Shown piece after piece: positions 18,953 through 27,531 of a DNA stretch of 64,000 bases; within the stretch, counting starts at the first letter, position 1, and each line of letters opens with the position of its first letter. The notes beneath the pieces are model-generated. The model was not told the origin of the DNA and ran no database searches. It was given only the letters and a program-made list of their open reading frames with translations. Source of the stretch: Ktedonobacter robiniae (GTDB taxonomy: Bacteria > Chloroflexota > Ktedonobacteria > Ktedonobacterales > Ktedonobacteraceae); contig NZ_BNJG01000001.1 of assembly GCF_016587375.1 (NCBI RefSeq), positions 2,108,001-2,172,000 of the forward strand. Reading direction: 5' to 3'. Position numbers and translations under genes: made by a program.

Positions 18953-19190
18953 ACCTCGCCAAGGACGTCCCTCGTTTTATTTTCTTTGTCTCCGTCGTGG
19001 GATCAGAAATACCTCTCTTCCCACTCTCAAGACGAGCGCTCCCCTCTCTTACTCACCTGGTCGAGCTTCCTCTTTTACGCCCAGGCTGTGCATCGTTGGT
19101 GATAAGAAGCCACCTACCCCTTGACATGATACGACACCAAATGTCCAAGCAGGGAAGGTGAACGTGGGTATCGAAGAAATCTGGAACGAC

Positions 19191-19229
19191 GAATCTCAAA
19201 CCGGCGCGAATCGCGCCAGTTTGAGATTC
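19191..19229. terminator. 19-bp-arm hairpin after the CMD-family gene
   Basis: Arms 19191-19209 and 19211-19229 pair with one mismatch and a one-base loop. It lies 10 bp past the stop of the reverse-strand gene at 19240, so it is a likely terminator for it. Confidence 0.75.
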
Positions 19230-19239
19230 ATCATTCACA

Positions 19240-19695
19240 TTACCAATTCTGGCCCGCCACCTGCCTGGTGGTGGCGTTGAGGCGGTTGAAAAGGTTAGTC
19301 GTGGCGATCATAAGGACGATGGCCGCGAGCCCCTTCTCGTCGTAGTGGCTCGCGGCCTCGTTCCAGATCGAGTCTGGGACCGGGTCAGTCCGGTCGGCGA
19401 GGCGGGTGGCAGCCTCTGTGAGCGCGAGAGCGGCACGTTCGGCGTCGGTAAAGTAGGGCGTCTCGCGCCAGGCTGCCACGGCGAAGAGACGCTCATCTGT
19501 TTCGCCTGCCTTTTTGGCGCTGCGTGAGCCTGAGTCAACACAGGCACTACAACCATTGATCTGGCTCGCGCGCAGGTGGACAAGCTCAAGCGTCTGCTGC
19601 GGTACGCCGCCCTTTCTCGTGGCCTTGAGCAGGGTGAGTATGGCATTCATGGCGTCAGGAAGAATCGTTGCTGGATTGCTCATTCGTGCTTGCAT
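19240..19695 (-). CDS. Carboxymuconolactone decarboxylase / AhpD-like protein
   Basis: A 151-residue protein of the CMD/AhpD superfamily, with LVHLRASQINGCSACVDSGSRSAKKAGE around the active site. The redox CxxC is present, but the histidine normally four residues after the second Cys is a glycine (CVDSG in place of CVDMH). Peroxidase activity is therefore uncertain. AAGGAGAAG precedes the ATG at 19695; a second ATG four codons later is possible. The gene stands alone on the reverse strand and ends at a hairpin. Confidence 0.85.
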   Translation of the reverse strand: MQARMSNPATILPDAMNAILTLLKATRKGGVPQQTLELVHLRASQINGCSACVDSGSRSAKKAGETDERLFAVAAWRETPYFTDAERAALALTEAATRLADRTDPVPDSIWNEAASHYDEKGLAAIVLMIATTNLFNRLNATTRQVAGQNW

Positions 19696-20007
19696 GATGG
19701 ATTTCTTCTCCTTATAGGTATCTTTGTTGTACGTGGTTAGATGATACTGAACCGGGATGCTGGTTTACGCATGTTTCAGCATGCTACCGGTACCATCAGT
19801 CAGTTTCCCAAGTGTGCGGCTTTTGTGCGGCTTTGTGGTCGAAGCACCCAGGAAGCGGCAATGAGAAGAACTACGGAACCGGTCGCGATGAGGTGGATTT
19901 CCCTCGTCACTTCTCTGACGGAACGCGGCGAGAGAATGTGACCGAAATCTCTACTCTCTTTGCGATTCTCCTATGCCAAAGAATAGCGTAAGGACTGTGT
20001 ATTGATG

Positions 20008-20103
20008 GGCAATCCTGCAAAACCTTAACATTTAGCCCTCTTCCCGCCAGGCTTGGCGCACTAGCTCCGGCAGGATCTGCCCGACAGGTCCATTGAGCTG
20101 GTA
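20008..20103. repeat. Copy 1 of a 96-bp direct repeat flanking the MFS gene
   Basis: This segment matches 21456-21551 with about ten differences. The second copy spans the 3' end of the sirtuin gene and the bases after it. The two copies flank the MFS gene, in the same orientation. Confidence 0.85.
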
Positions 20104-20105
20104 CT
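20032..20105 (-). pseudogene. Remnant of a sirtuin gene 3' end
   Basis: On the reverse strand this reads YQLNGPVGQILPELVRQAW then REEG and a stop at 20032-20034. The intact sirtuin at 21480 ends YQLNGPAGQILPELVRQAW then RDEV. Upstream sequence of the remnant is unrelated, so only the last 24 codons survive. It is evidence of a past tandem duplication or recombination around the MFS gene. Confidence 0.85.
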
Positions 20106-20166
20106 GGGTTGGCTGCTTCGCACTATAATCTATGAGAGAACCCCTCATCTACGAAAGGATTTCGCT

Positions 20167-21444
20167 ATGCAGCCGCTTACAAAGCGCTTTACAGATATAT
20201 TGGCAAACTATCGCTTCTCGCGCCCCTTCTGGCTTCTTGCCGCAGGATCATTTATCAATCGAGCAGGCCACTTTGTTGTGCCTTTCTTCGCTTTATACCT
20301 CACATCATCCCTGCATTTCACGGTCAGCGAAGCCACACTGGTCATCTCGATTATGGGCCTAGGATCGCTGGCCTCGGGCATATGTGGTGGTGTACTCTCG
20401 GACATTATTGGACGCAGGCCAACCATCCTGATAAGCCTGCTCATAGGTGCGGGCATTCTACTGGCTCTGGGCTTTGCGTCACACATTGTAATTATCACTG
20501 GACTAGCTTTGCTATACACGTTTTTCGCCGACCTTGCTGGGCCAGCGATATCGGCGGCGGTCGCCGATACAACGCCCTCTCAGAAGCTTCCTCAAGCCTA
20601 TAGCCTGCGTTATTGGACAAACAATATCGGGTCAGCGATAGGCCCGGTCCTGGCGGGCCTGCTGGCTCCAATCTCATATCTGCTACTCTTCCTGGGGGAT
20701 GCGCTGACGACCTTTTGCTTTAGCCTCCTGATCTGGTTTGGTCTACCTGAGACACATCAGCCACGCAAGACCGCCACCAAAGAGCATTTAGAACATCTAC
20801 AGCATCTAAGCATCGCTCTGACCGATCCCTGGCTATGGAGTTACGCACTCCTGGCCTTCCTCTTCGATTGTGTGTATATGCAATCCATGACCGCGATACC
20901 GCTGGATATGCAGGCACACGCTCTGAGTCCATTCGCGTATGGCTCCATCATGGGAATCAGTGCCGTGGAGGTCGTCCTGATCAGCTTACCTGTGACTGCG
21001 CTCTGCAACCGTTTCTTTCCCAAAACCTCGCTGAGTATTGCGGCGCTGTTACTGGGAATTGGTATGGGCCTCTTTAGCATGCTACACACCTATCAAGGCT
21101 TTTTGCTGGGCGTCGCCATCTGGACCCTTGGCGAGATACCTTACTTCCCCACCTCGGTCGCCATCATCGCGGATATATCGCCAACACACCTACGTGGCAC
21201 TTACCAGGGCATATTCCAGACGATACGCGCCGTAGCGGTAGTGGTCGCGCCCGGGCTAGGTGGCTTTGTCATGCAGCAATTAAATGCTGCCTTCCTCTGG
21301 CAAATCTGCTTTGTGATCGGGCTGCTGGTCGCAACAGGCTACTTTGTGTTAGGACGTTTACATCATAGCCATAAAAGCCGCGCCGTGTTGCCAGTCAGCA
21401 ATAACAATCACGCGCTGCCCGCTGAAGTTCTCAGCAAGGACTAG
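20167..21444 (+). CDS. MFS transporter
   Basis: A 425-residue integral membrane protein with about 12 hydrophobic segments. The loop between segments 2 and 3 reads GGVLSDIIGRRPTIL, matching the MFS DxxGRR signature, and a long charged loop (about 200-215) separates the two halves. It is most like the drug-efflux/sugar-exporter group, but the substrate cannot be read from sequence. AAAGGA precedes the ATG at 20167. It is flanked by 96-bp direct repeats derived from a sirtuin tail, so it may have been inserted or trapped by a duplication. Confidence 0.9.
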   Translation: MQPLTKRFTDILANYRFSRPFWLLAAGSFINRAGHFVVPFFALYLTSSLHFTVSEATLVISIMGLGSLASGICGGVLSDIIGRRPTILISLLIGAGILLALGFASHIVIITGLALLYTFFADLAGPAISAAVADTTPSQKLPQAYSLRYWTNNIGSAIGPVLAGLLAPISYLLLFLGDALTTFCFSLLIWFGLPETHQPRKTATKEHLEHLQHLSIALTDPWLWSYALLAFLFDCVYMQSMTAIPLDMQAHALSPFAYGSIMGISAVEVVLISLPVTALCNRFFPKTSLSIAALLLGIGMGLFSMLHTYQGFLLGVAIWTLGEIPYFPTSVAIIADISPTHLRGTYQGIFQTIRAVAVVVAPGLGGFVMQQLNAAFLWQICFVIGLLVATGYFVLGRLHHSHKSRAVLPVSNNNHALPAEVLSKD

Positions 21445-21455
21445 AAGCATTTGTG

Positions 21456-21551
21456 AACAATCCTGCAAAGCCTTAACATTTAGACCTCGTCCCGCCAGGC
21501 CTGGCGCACTAGCTCTGGCAGGATCTGCCCGGCGGGTCCATTGAGCTGGTA
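21456..21551. repeat. Copy 2 of the 96-bp direct repeat (3' end of the sirtuin)
   Basis: It overlaps the last 24 codons and stop of the sirtuin gene plus 24 bases beyond. A shorter related stretch (33 bp) is also found at 18926-18958, at the end of the XRE gene. Confidence 0.85.
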
Positions 21552-22241
21552 GAGGTCAGGCGAGGCCAACGGCTCGACTTCAAGATTGATGACGACAATG
21601 GTGGCCCCAGCCCGGCGCGCGACCTCTGTCAGCGATGCGGCTGGCTCCACAAGGCCCGAGGTGCCGATAGAGAAGAAGAGATCGCAGAAGATCGCAGCTT
21701 CTAGCGCCTGCTCAAAGGTCTCCTCTGGCAGCGATTCCCCAAACCAGACCACGTCTGGTCGTAACAGGCCACCACAGCGAGGACAATGCGGAGGCACCTC
21801 GCCATTCGCTGACCAGGACTCCACCAGCGTATCCTCTTCAAAGCACCTGGTGCGAGTGATATTGCCATGCAGTTCCAGCACATTCCGGCTGTCCGCTCGC
21901 TGGTGCAAACCATCGATGTTCTGGGTGACGAGCGTAAAGGTCGCGGCATGCCGCTCAATAGCTGCCAGGGCCGCATGCCCCGGATTGGGCTGAGCCTGGC
22001 CCATCAGTTCGCGTCGGTGCGCATACCATTCCCAGACCAGTTTAGGATTGCGCTGGAAAGCCTCAGAAGTCGCCAGGTCCTCTGGGCGAAACTTCTCCCA
22101 GAGACCCGTCTGAGGATCGCGAAAGGTAGGCAGGCCACTCTCAGCCGAGATGCCCGCCCCCGTCAGGACAGCAATGCTTTTCGCGCCACGCAACGCCTCC
22201 ACCAATCCTGGAGGAATCGAGACCGCAGATTGCTCACTCAT
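21480..22241 (-). CDS. Sirtuin-family NAD-dependent protein deacylase
   Basis: A 253-residue sirtuin. The NAD-binding GAGISAESGLPTFRD (about 26-40), TQNIDGLHQRA, the catalytic His in ELHGN and GTSGLVEPA in order define the family. The zinc site is incomplete: the second pair is PHCPRCGG, but the first part has only one Cys (TRCFEEDTL). It should remove acyl groups from lysines in the cytoplasm. It is convergent with the MFS gene, and its tail is duplicated on the other side of that gene. Confidence 0.92.
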   Translation of the reverse strand: MSEQSAVSIPPGLVEALRGAKSIAVLTGAGISAESGLPTFRDPQTGLWEKFRPEDLATSEAFQRNPKLVWEWYAHRRELMGQAQPNPGHAALAAIERHAATFTLVTQNIDGLHQRADSRNVLELHGNITRTRCFEEDTLVESWSANGEVPPHCPRCGGLLRPDVVWFGESLPEETFEQALEAAIFCDLFFSIGTSGLVEPAASLTEVARRAGATIVVINLEVEPLASPDLYQLNGPAGQILPELVRQAWRDEV

Positions 22242-22426
22242 AGTTCATCTCTTCTTTCTTAAAAAATCAGCTTGCCTCTATTTTTAATATTAACCCGCAA
22301 ACATGACCTCTCGCCGCTACATGTAAATACAAACATTATCATAGTCAACAATCACACAATTGTCCTGGTAAGCAAGCTGCTTGGATAGCTCGTCCACTAG
22401 GATTTTTTTTGTAAAAGTGGCCAATT

Positions 22427-22568
22427 AAATGGCTTCTCTTCCGCACTTTGCGTGAAGCCAAAAGGGGGGAGAAGACTTGTGTTGAGAGGGATCGCTGCTC
22501 AAGCCTCTCAAAGCACGCTTCTCCTTGCTAAAAGCTCTTGCATTCAGCAAAGTGCGGGAGAGCCATTT
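22427..22568. terminator. 140-bp imperfect inverted repeat after the LysE-family gene
   Basis: The ends aaatggct and agccattt pair and extend over about 22 bases with a 3-base bulge. An inner pair gagaag-ttgagagg (22469-22488) with cctctcaa-cttctc (22504-22523) closes a central loop. The length and bulges differ from the clean hairpins elsewhere. It may be a large terminator, a small structured RNA or a miniature element. Confidence 0.5.
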
Positions 22569-22611
22569 CATGTTGGGATTTACAGCCCTGGAGGACCTGT
22601 TCAATCCTCTC

Positions 22612-23247
22612 TTACTTTTTCTCTGAACCAATCACCGCAGTGAAGACACCCAGCGCGATATAGACAGATCCTGTAATAAATCGCTGAATGCGCTGGAAGG
22701 ATGCACTCCTGGTGAGGAACCGCCCCACGACAGAGCCAAACAGGGCGTAGAGGCTATCGGTGCAGATCCCCACCAATTCGAAAAGTATTCCAAGCAAAAG
22801 CATTTGTCCGGCTATCGAGCCTTTCGCAGGATCAACAAATTGAGGTAAGAAGGCGTAAAAGAAGAGAGCTGTTTTGGGATTGAGCAAGTCTACCAGGAAG
22901 CCCTGCAAAAAGAGCCGAGAGAAACTCTTGGGGACCACTACCACTACCTGCTGTGGCTTTTGTCGGTTCAGGAGTGTGCGCACGCCCAGGTAGATCAAGT
23001 ACATAGCCCCCAGATATTTCACCACACTGAAGGCGAGAGCGGAGGAGAGGAGCAACGCTGAAAGCCCCAGAGCGGCTGCAATTGCGTGCATGAGACCCGC
23101 TAACTCAATGCCTAAGACAGAAGCGAGTCCTGCCCGCTTTCCTTGCACAGCACTGTGAGTCACGATGTACACGACTGAGGGACCAGGAATGAGCAACAAC
23201 CCCAACGCTGCGAGGGAAAAGAGCATGATGGTTGACCAAGTGAGCAT
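22612..23247 (-). CDS. LysE/RhtB-family amino-acid exporter
   Basis: A 211-residue membrane protein with about six hydrophobic segments. The N-terminus with ALGLLLIPGPSVVYIVTHS contains the PGP motif of the LysE/RhtB family, and LLNPKTALFFYAFLPQF is the second family motif. These proteins export amino acids or related metabolites. AAAGAGGA precedes the ATG. The GNAT gene lies 18 bp upstream on the same strand, so the two are a likely operon. Confidence 0.9.
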   Translation of the reverse strand: MLTWSTIMLFSLAALGLLLIPGPSVVYIVTHSAVQGKRAGLASVLGIELAGLMHAIAAALGLSALLLSSALAFSVVKYLGAMYLIYLGVRTLLNRQKPQQVVVVVPKSFSRLFLQGFLVDLLNPKTALFFYAFLPQFVDPAKGSIAGQMLLLGILFELVGICTDSLYALFGSVVGRFLTRSASFQRIQRFITGSVYIALGVFTAVIGSEKK

Positions 23248-23265
23248 AATAATCCTCTTTGCTTG

Positions 23266-23769
23266 TTAGTAAAACTGCATGAGCATCACAAATGATTCGC
23301 TTCCTACCCGATTGAGAGCGGTATCCACGATTTCAAAGCCCATCCGCTCGTAGAGGTATCGCGCAGGATTGCTCTTACGGACGCTTAGCATCACCGCTGG
23401 ATAGACCTTGCTGGCTGCTTCCAAGAGGTGCTTGAGCAACTGCGTGCCTATCCCTTGACCCAGAACATCTGGCAAAACGGCAATCGCGAGTTCTGGTGTG
23501 CCGTCAGGAATCAAGTGAGACGTTTTCTTTTCTTCGATGAGCAGGCGAATCCAGGCAGCTCCCAGCGGGCGCTGATCGTGTGGAGACAGCGCGAGGACTC
23601 CTATGTCGGTCTCGCGTCCCCATTCCTGAACATATTTCTGTAACCCAGGATTGTTCTTCGCCGCATCAGAGGAGGTCTCACCATCTTCTTGCATATGAGC
23701 GGCATAATAGAGCATTTTCCAGAGAAATGGTTCGTTGTCCGGCCTCACTGGTCGAATGAGGATATGCAT
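23266..23769 (-). CDS. GNAT-family acetyltransferase
   Basis: A 167-residue GNAT protein. The acetyl-CoA loop is read in LPDVLGQGIGTQLLKHLLE, near residues 100-118, followed by the conserved beta strand and YERMGFEIVDT. The substrate is unknown. I chose the ATG at 23767-23769, which follows TGGAGAAAC, rather than the ATG at 23820 whose extension is not conserved in type. It is the first gene of a likely operon with the LysE-family exporter. Confidence 0.87.
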   Translation of the reverse strand: MHILIRPVRPDNEPFLWKMLYYAAHMQEDGETSSDAAKNNPGLQKYVQEWGRETDIGVLALSPHDQRPLGAAWIRLLIEEKKTSHLIPDGTPELAIAVLPDVLGQGIGTQLLKHLLEAASKVYPAVMLSVRKSNPARYLYERMGFEIVDTALNRVGSESFVMLMQFY

Positions 23770-23990
23770 GTCGTTTCTCCACATTCCGTCATTTTTGTGG
23801 AAGATATTCCCTCGTGGCACACTTCTTGAAAGGGGAAAAAGCTATCGGGCACATGACAACACTCCTGTTCCTTTGCTCCTACTTCCTCTCTGGCTGTAAG
23901 AATGGGGCATTATTCTGGCCTCGACATCTCTTACGCTTATGGTGCCAAAATAGAGCATAGCCTCCTGCAAAACACAACCTCTGTCCGATG

Positions 23991-24599
23991 TTACAGCCTT
24001 TCAGACAAGCAGAATTGCTGCATATGCAGGCTATCTGTATGCTGGCGTAGCACATCTACGACCTTGCGTTGTGGACGAGCATAGATGGTGGGATAATCGA
24101 TCTCATCAAACTCTGGGCGAACGGGAAAGGCCAGTTTCTCCTGATCAAGCGAGAACTCCGCCTGTACACCAGGCTTGTTCCCTCTGGCGTCGATACGTAC
24201 CCACTGGGCAAGTGCTGAGATATAGACGGCATTTAATGCGTGCAGCACATAGCCGCTTTCAGGTGTATCCCCAAGTGTCAAACGCTGATAGCAAAAGCCC
24301 GCTGGTATGCCTTGCGCGCGTAGTAGGGCCGCGAGCAGGTGCGACTTGGCATAGCAGATGCCTGTCCTCTGCTCCAAAACCTCTGATGCGCTACAGGTGA
24401 TATGGGGATTTTGCGCATCCCAGGAATGCGGAATGGCGTCACGCACAAAGGTAAAGGTCGCGTTAATGCGGCTCAGTTCCTGGTCAGAAGCCGTTTGTAG
24501 ATGCCTAGCAGTTTCTTGTACGAGAGGATGTGAGTAATTGACAACGTCGTCTTCGGCCAGATAGTCCGTTATCTGAGAGGTTTCATAGGTAAGCTGCAT
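23991..24599 (-). CDS. Transglutaminase-like (cysteine peptidase fold) protein
   Basis: A 202-residue transglutaminase-like protein. TGICYAKSHLLAALLRAQGIPAGFCYQ holds the nucleophile Cys, HALNAVYI the histidine and RIDARG the aspartate of the triad. These proteins usually act as peptidases or amidases. The ATG at 24599 follows AGGAGAC; the longer frame adds an unrelated leader. There is no signal peptide. Divergent or unrelated neighbours give no further clue. Confidence 0.85.
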   Translation of the reverse strand: MQLTYETSQITDYLAEDDVVNYSHPLVQETARHLQTASDQELSRINATFTFVRDAIPHSWDAQNPHITCSASEVLEQRTGICYAKSHLLAALLRAQGIPAGFCYQRLTLGDTPESGYVLHALNAVYISALAQWVRIDARGNKPGVQAEFSLDQEKLAFPVRPEFDEIDYPTIYARPQRKVVDVLRQHTDSLHMQQFCLSERL

Positions 24600-24983
24600 G
24601 ATTATTGGGTCTCCTCCCACTTGGGAGGGCAAGTTTGAGGGGCTGATGTGTACCTTTCTTTATTATTGGCACACATACTCCCTTTCTGTCCAATCGAAAG
24701 AAATAGTCCACCTTGCTCTCTCCATGATGCTCATCCTAGCCCTGGGAGCCTTCAGCATCGCTTACAGAGAAATCATGACTATTTCACAGCCCGTCAAACT
24801 GCATTTGCCAGATGTACCGCGAAGAGAGTCTACCATCTAACAAATAGTGCTTGTAAATCCTTCTTGCTTCGTTTCAGTAAAGAAAGGCCATTTTAAGGAA
24901 AGAAGAACTATGTAAAAAGAAGAAGATCTTAAGCTCTACCGGAGAGGAGCCTGAAAACGCATATTCAGACTCCTTTTGCCCAA
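24600..24983. other. Intergenic region; nothing recognised
   Basis: The stretch between the transglutaminase-like start and the ABC ATPase stop has an 80-codon frame (24598-24840) with a hydrophobic segment, but no ribosome binding site or family match. A short imperfect stem near 24940-24970, just past the ATPase stop, could be its terminator. Confidence 0.4.
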
Positions 24984-26570
24984 TCATCCGTGATGACCAC
25001 CGCCGGTCATGAGTACGCCGAGTTCCTCCTCGGTGACCTCTGGTCCGACGATGTCTACGATTCGCCCTTCGTACATGACCGCGATGCGGTCGGAGAGAGA
25101 GCGGATCTCATCCAGCTCGGCTGAGATCAGGAGCACAGCCTTACCAGCATCACGCTGCTCAATCAGGCGACGATGAATGAACTCGATGGCACCAATATCG
25201 ACGCCACGAGTAGGCTGGGCCGCGATCAGGGCCTCGGGATTGCTCGCAAGCTCGCGCGCGATGATCACCTTCTGCTGGTTACCGCCGGAGAGCGCTCTGG
25301 CGGGAATATCAACCGATGGCGTACGCACGTCAAAGTCCGCGACCAGCTTGCGCGCCGCCTCACGAATCTTGCCCAGCGAGAGCAAGAACTTGCCACGTGC
25401 GAACTCGGGCCAGCGCTGACGTCCCAGGATGATGTTGTCGCTAATTGACTCGCTGAGCACCAGTCCGCTCTCGCGCCGGTCTTCGGGAATATGCGCCAGG
25501 CCCATTAAGCGCTCATCATCGGCGTGCATATTGGTCAGATCGACGGTCTTGCCTGCCTTCCCCTCCTTGACTGGAGTGATGGTGATCTGCCCCGAGGTCG
25601 CCTTGCGCATGCCAGAGATAACCTCGATCAACTCAGACTGGCCGTTGCCCTCGACGCCCGCGATGCCCAGGATCTCGCCTGAGCGTACCTCGAAGTTGAC
25701 ATCATGCAACACGTCAAGGCCCAGGTCGGACCTAGCACAGAGATCCTTCGTTTGCAGCACCACAGGTCCCGGCTGGGCAGGCGTTTTCTCCACCCGCAGC
25801 AGTACGTCGCGGCCAACCATCATACGCGCGATCTCGCGCCGGTTGGTGTCCCGCGTCGCCAGGTTGCCAGCGTTCTTACCCCGCCGCAAAACCGTGATGT
25901 TATCGGTCAGGTCCAGGACTTCGCGCAGCTTGTGGGTAATGAAGATGATGGTCTTGCCCTGCTTGACCAGGCCACGCAGCACGCCAAAGAGTTCATCCGT
26001 CTCCTGGGGCGTGAGCACACCCGTTGGCTCGTCCATGATCAGGATGTCCGCGCCTCGCGCCAGGACCTTGAGGATCTCTACGCGCTGCTGCAAGCCTACC
26101 GAGAGGTCTTTGATTTTAGCGTCGGGATCAATGGGCAGGCCATACTGATCGCTCAGGCGTTTCAGCTCGGCGCGCGCCTGCTTTAGATTCAAAGTACCAG
26201 CTACACCACCGGGTTCGCGCCCAAGAATGATATTCTCTGCCACCGTCAGGGGTGGGATGAGCATAAAGTGCTGATGCACCATGCCAATCCCGAGGCGAAT
26301 AGCGTCACGTGGCCCATGAATAGAGACCGGTTTGCCGTTGACCAGGATCTCTCCGCTGTCGGGTCGAATCAGACCATAGAGAATATTCATCAAGGTCGAC
26401 TTGCCCGCGCCATTCTCGCCCATGAGGGCATGAATCTCGCCCTGGCGCACTTGCAGGTTGACATGATCGTTGGCGATCACGCCGGGCCAGGCCTTGGAGA
26501 TCTCACGCATCTCTACCGCGTAGGGGACGTTACTCTCGCCCACGGGTTGTATAAGCGTGCTTTCTTGCAT
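24984..26570 (-). CDS. ABC transporter ATP-binding protein, nucleoside/sugar type (two NBDs)
   Basis: A 528-residue protein with two nucleotide-binding domains, as in the YufO/NupO and RbsA families. Domain 1 has Walker [10 protein letters not shown], signature [12 protein letters not shown] and Walker B ILIMDEPT. Domain 2 has a degenerate Walker A (GVEGNGQSE), signature LSGGNQQKV and an altered Walker B segment [10 protein letters not shown], as is usual for this family. It powers import through the two permeases upstream. AGGAGG lies 12 bases before the ATG. It is the last gene of the three-gene reverse-strand operon; the gene order differs from the usual ATPase-permease-permease order. Confidence 0.92.
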   Translation of the reverse strand: MQESTLIQPVGESNVPYAVEMREISKAWPGVIANDHVNLQVRQGEIHALMGENGAGKSTLMNILYGLIRPDSGEILVNGKPVSIHGPRDAIRLGIGMVHQHFMLIPPLTVAENIILGREPGGVAGTLNLKQARAELKRLSDQYGLPIDPDAKIKDLSVGLQQRVEILKVLARGADILIMDEPTGVLTPQETDELFGVLRGLVKQGKTIIFITHKLREVLDLTDNITVLRRGKNAGNLATRDTNRREIARMMVGRDVLLRVEKTPAQPGPVVLQTKDLCARSDLGLDVLHDVNFEVRSGEILGIAGVEGNGQSELIEVISGMRKATSGQITITPVKEGKAGKTVDLTNMHADDERLMGLAHIPEDRRESGLVLSESISDNIILGRQRWPEFARGKFLLSLGKIREAARKLVADFDVRTPSVDIPARALSGGNQQKVIIARELASNPEALIAAQPTRGVDIGAIEFIHRRLIEQRDAGKAVLLISAELDEIRSLSDRIAVMYEGRIVDIVGPEVTEEELGVLMTGGGHHG

Positions 26571-26584
26571 AACTCTTTAACCTC

Positions 26585-27529
26585 CTATTCCGTGCCTGGC
26601 TCGTAAGGAATGCCATCGGCAGCTGGTGGAATCGTGCGACCGACCAGGCCAACGAGGGCGAACAGCGTCAGGATATAGGGCAGCGTGCTCAACAGGTTAG
26701 GATCAATGCCCGGTCCCTGTAGGCGTGAGACCAGCGCCTCACCCAGGCCAAAGACGACACACGCGCCCGCGGTCCCCCAGGGGGTCCATTTGCCGAAGAT
26801 CATCGCTGCCAGCGCGATAAAGCCTGTGCCAGCCGTCATGTTGGAGGTAAAGACGCCAGCGATACCCAGCGAGAGATAGGCACCCGCCAGGCCAGCGAAG
26901 GCACCACTGGCACCCACGCAAATGTAGCGCATCAAGCGTACATTGACGCCCGCTGTGTCCGCGGCGTGAGGGTGCTCACCGACTGCGCGGATACGCAGGC
27001 CAAAGTTGGTATGGAAGAGCAGGAACTGCGTCGCGAATAGGATCACCACGGCGACATAGAAGATAATATTCTGTTGTAGGAAGACGGGACCGATAAAGGG
27101 AATGTTGGAGAGCGGACCCAGCGAGACCTGGGGCAAGCGCAGCGAATCATTCAGTGAAGGCACGCCCTGGCCCGCCGTCTGGATAAAGACGATATAGTTA
27201 GTCAGGCCCAGCGCGAACAAGTTGATCGCGATACCGCTGACAACCTGATTGGCCTTGAAGTTAATCGAGACCAGCGCATGAATCAGGGAGATCAGCGTAG
27301 CCGCGACAATCGCGCCCACGACGCCTAGCAGCACGTTATTGGTCGCACGCGCCACCATGACACCCGCGCACGCCCCGGTCAGCATCATGCCTTCCATAGC
27401 GATATTGGTGATACCGCTGCGCTCTGAGATCACGCCACCCAACGCGGGCAACAGTAGCAGAGCGGCAAACTGAAGCGTCGCGGCCCATAGGTCGCTTGAA
27501 CGCAGCACACTCAAGATTAAGCCAAGCAT
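26585..27529 (-). CDS. ABC transporter permease, nucleoside type (second permease)
   Basis: A 314-residue membrane protein with about nine hydrophobic segments. The conserved LPALGGVISERSGITNIAMEGMMLTGA region, VRAVGEHPHAADTAGV and the closing segments are typical of the BPD-transp-2 permeases of nucleoside transporters (YufQ/NupQ-like). It starts two bases after the stop of the first permease and is followed 14 bases later by the ATPase, so translation is probably coupled. The likely cargo is nucleosides, with sugars as the alternative. Confidence 0.9.
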   Translation of the reverse strand: MLGLILSVLRSSDLWAATLQFAALLLLPALGGVISERSGITNIAMEGMMLTGACAGVMVARATNNVLLGVVGAIVAATLISLIHALVSINFKANQVVSGIAINLFALGLTNYIVFIQTAGQGVPSLNDSLRLPQVSLGPLSNIPFIGPVFLQQNIIFYVAVVILFATQFLLFHTNFGLRIRAVGEHPHAADTAGVNVRLMRYICVGASGAFAGLAGAYLSLGIAGVFTSNMTAGTGFIALAAMIFGKWTPWGTAGACVVFGLGEALVSRLQGPGIDPNLLSTLPYILTLFALVGLVGRTIPPAADGIPYEPGTE

Positions 27530-27531
27530 TA

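Noticed and set aside
24598..24840. 80-codon frame with hydrophobic segment
   Set aside because: No ribosome binding site, overlaps the start region of the transglutaminase-like gene, and no homology recognised.
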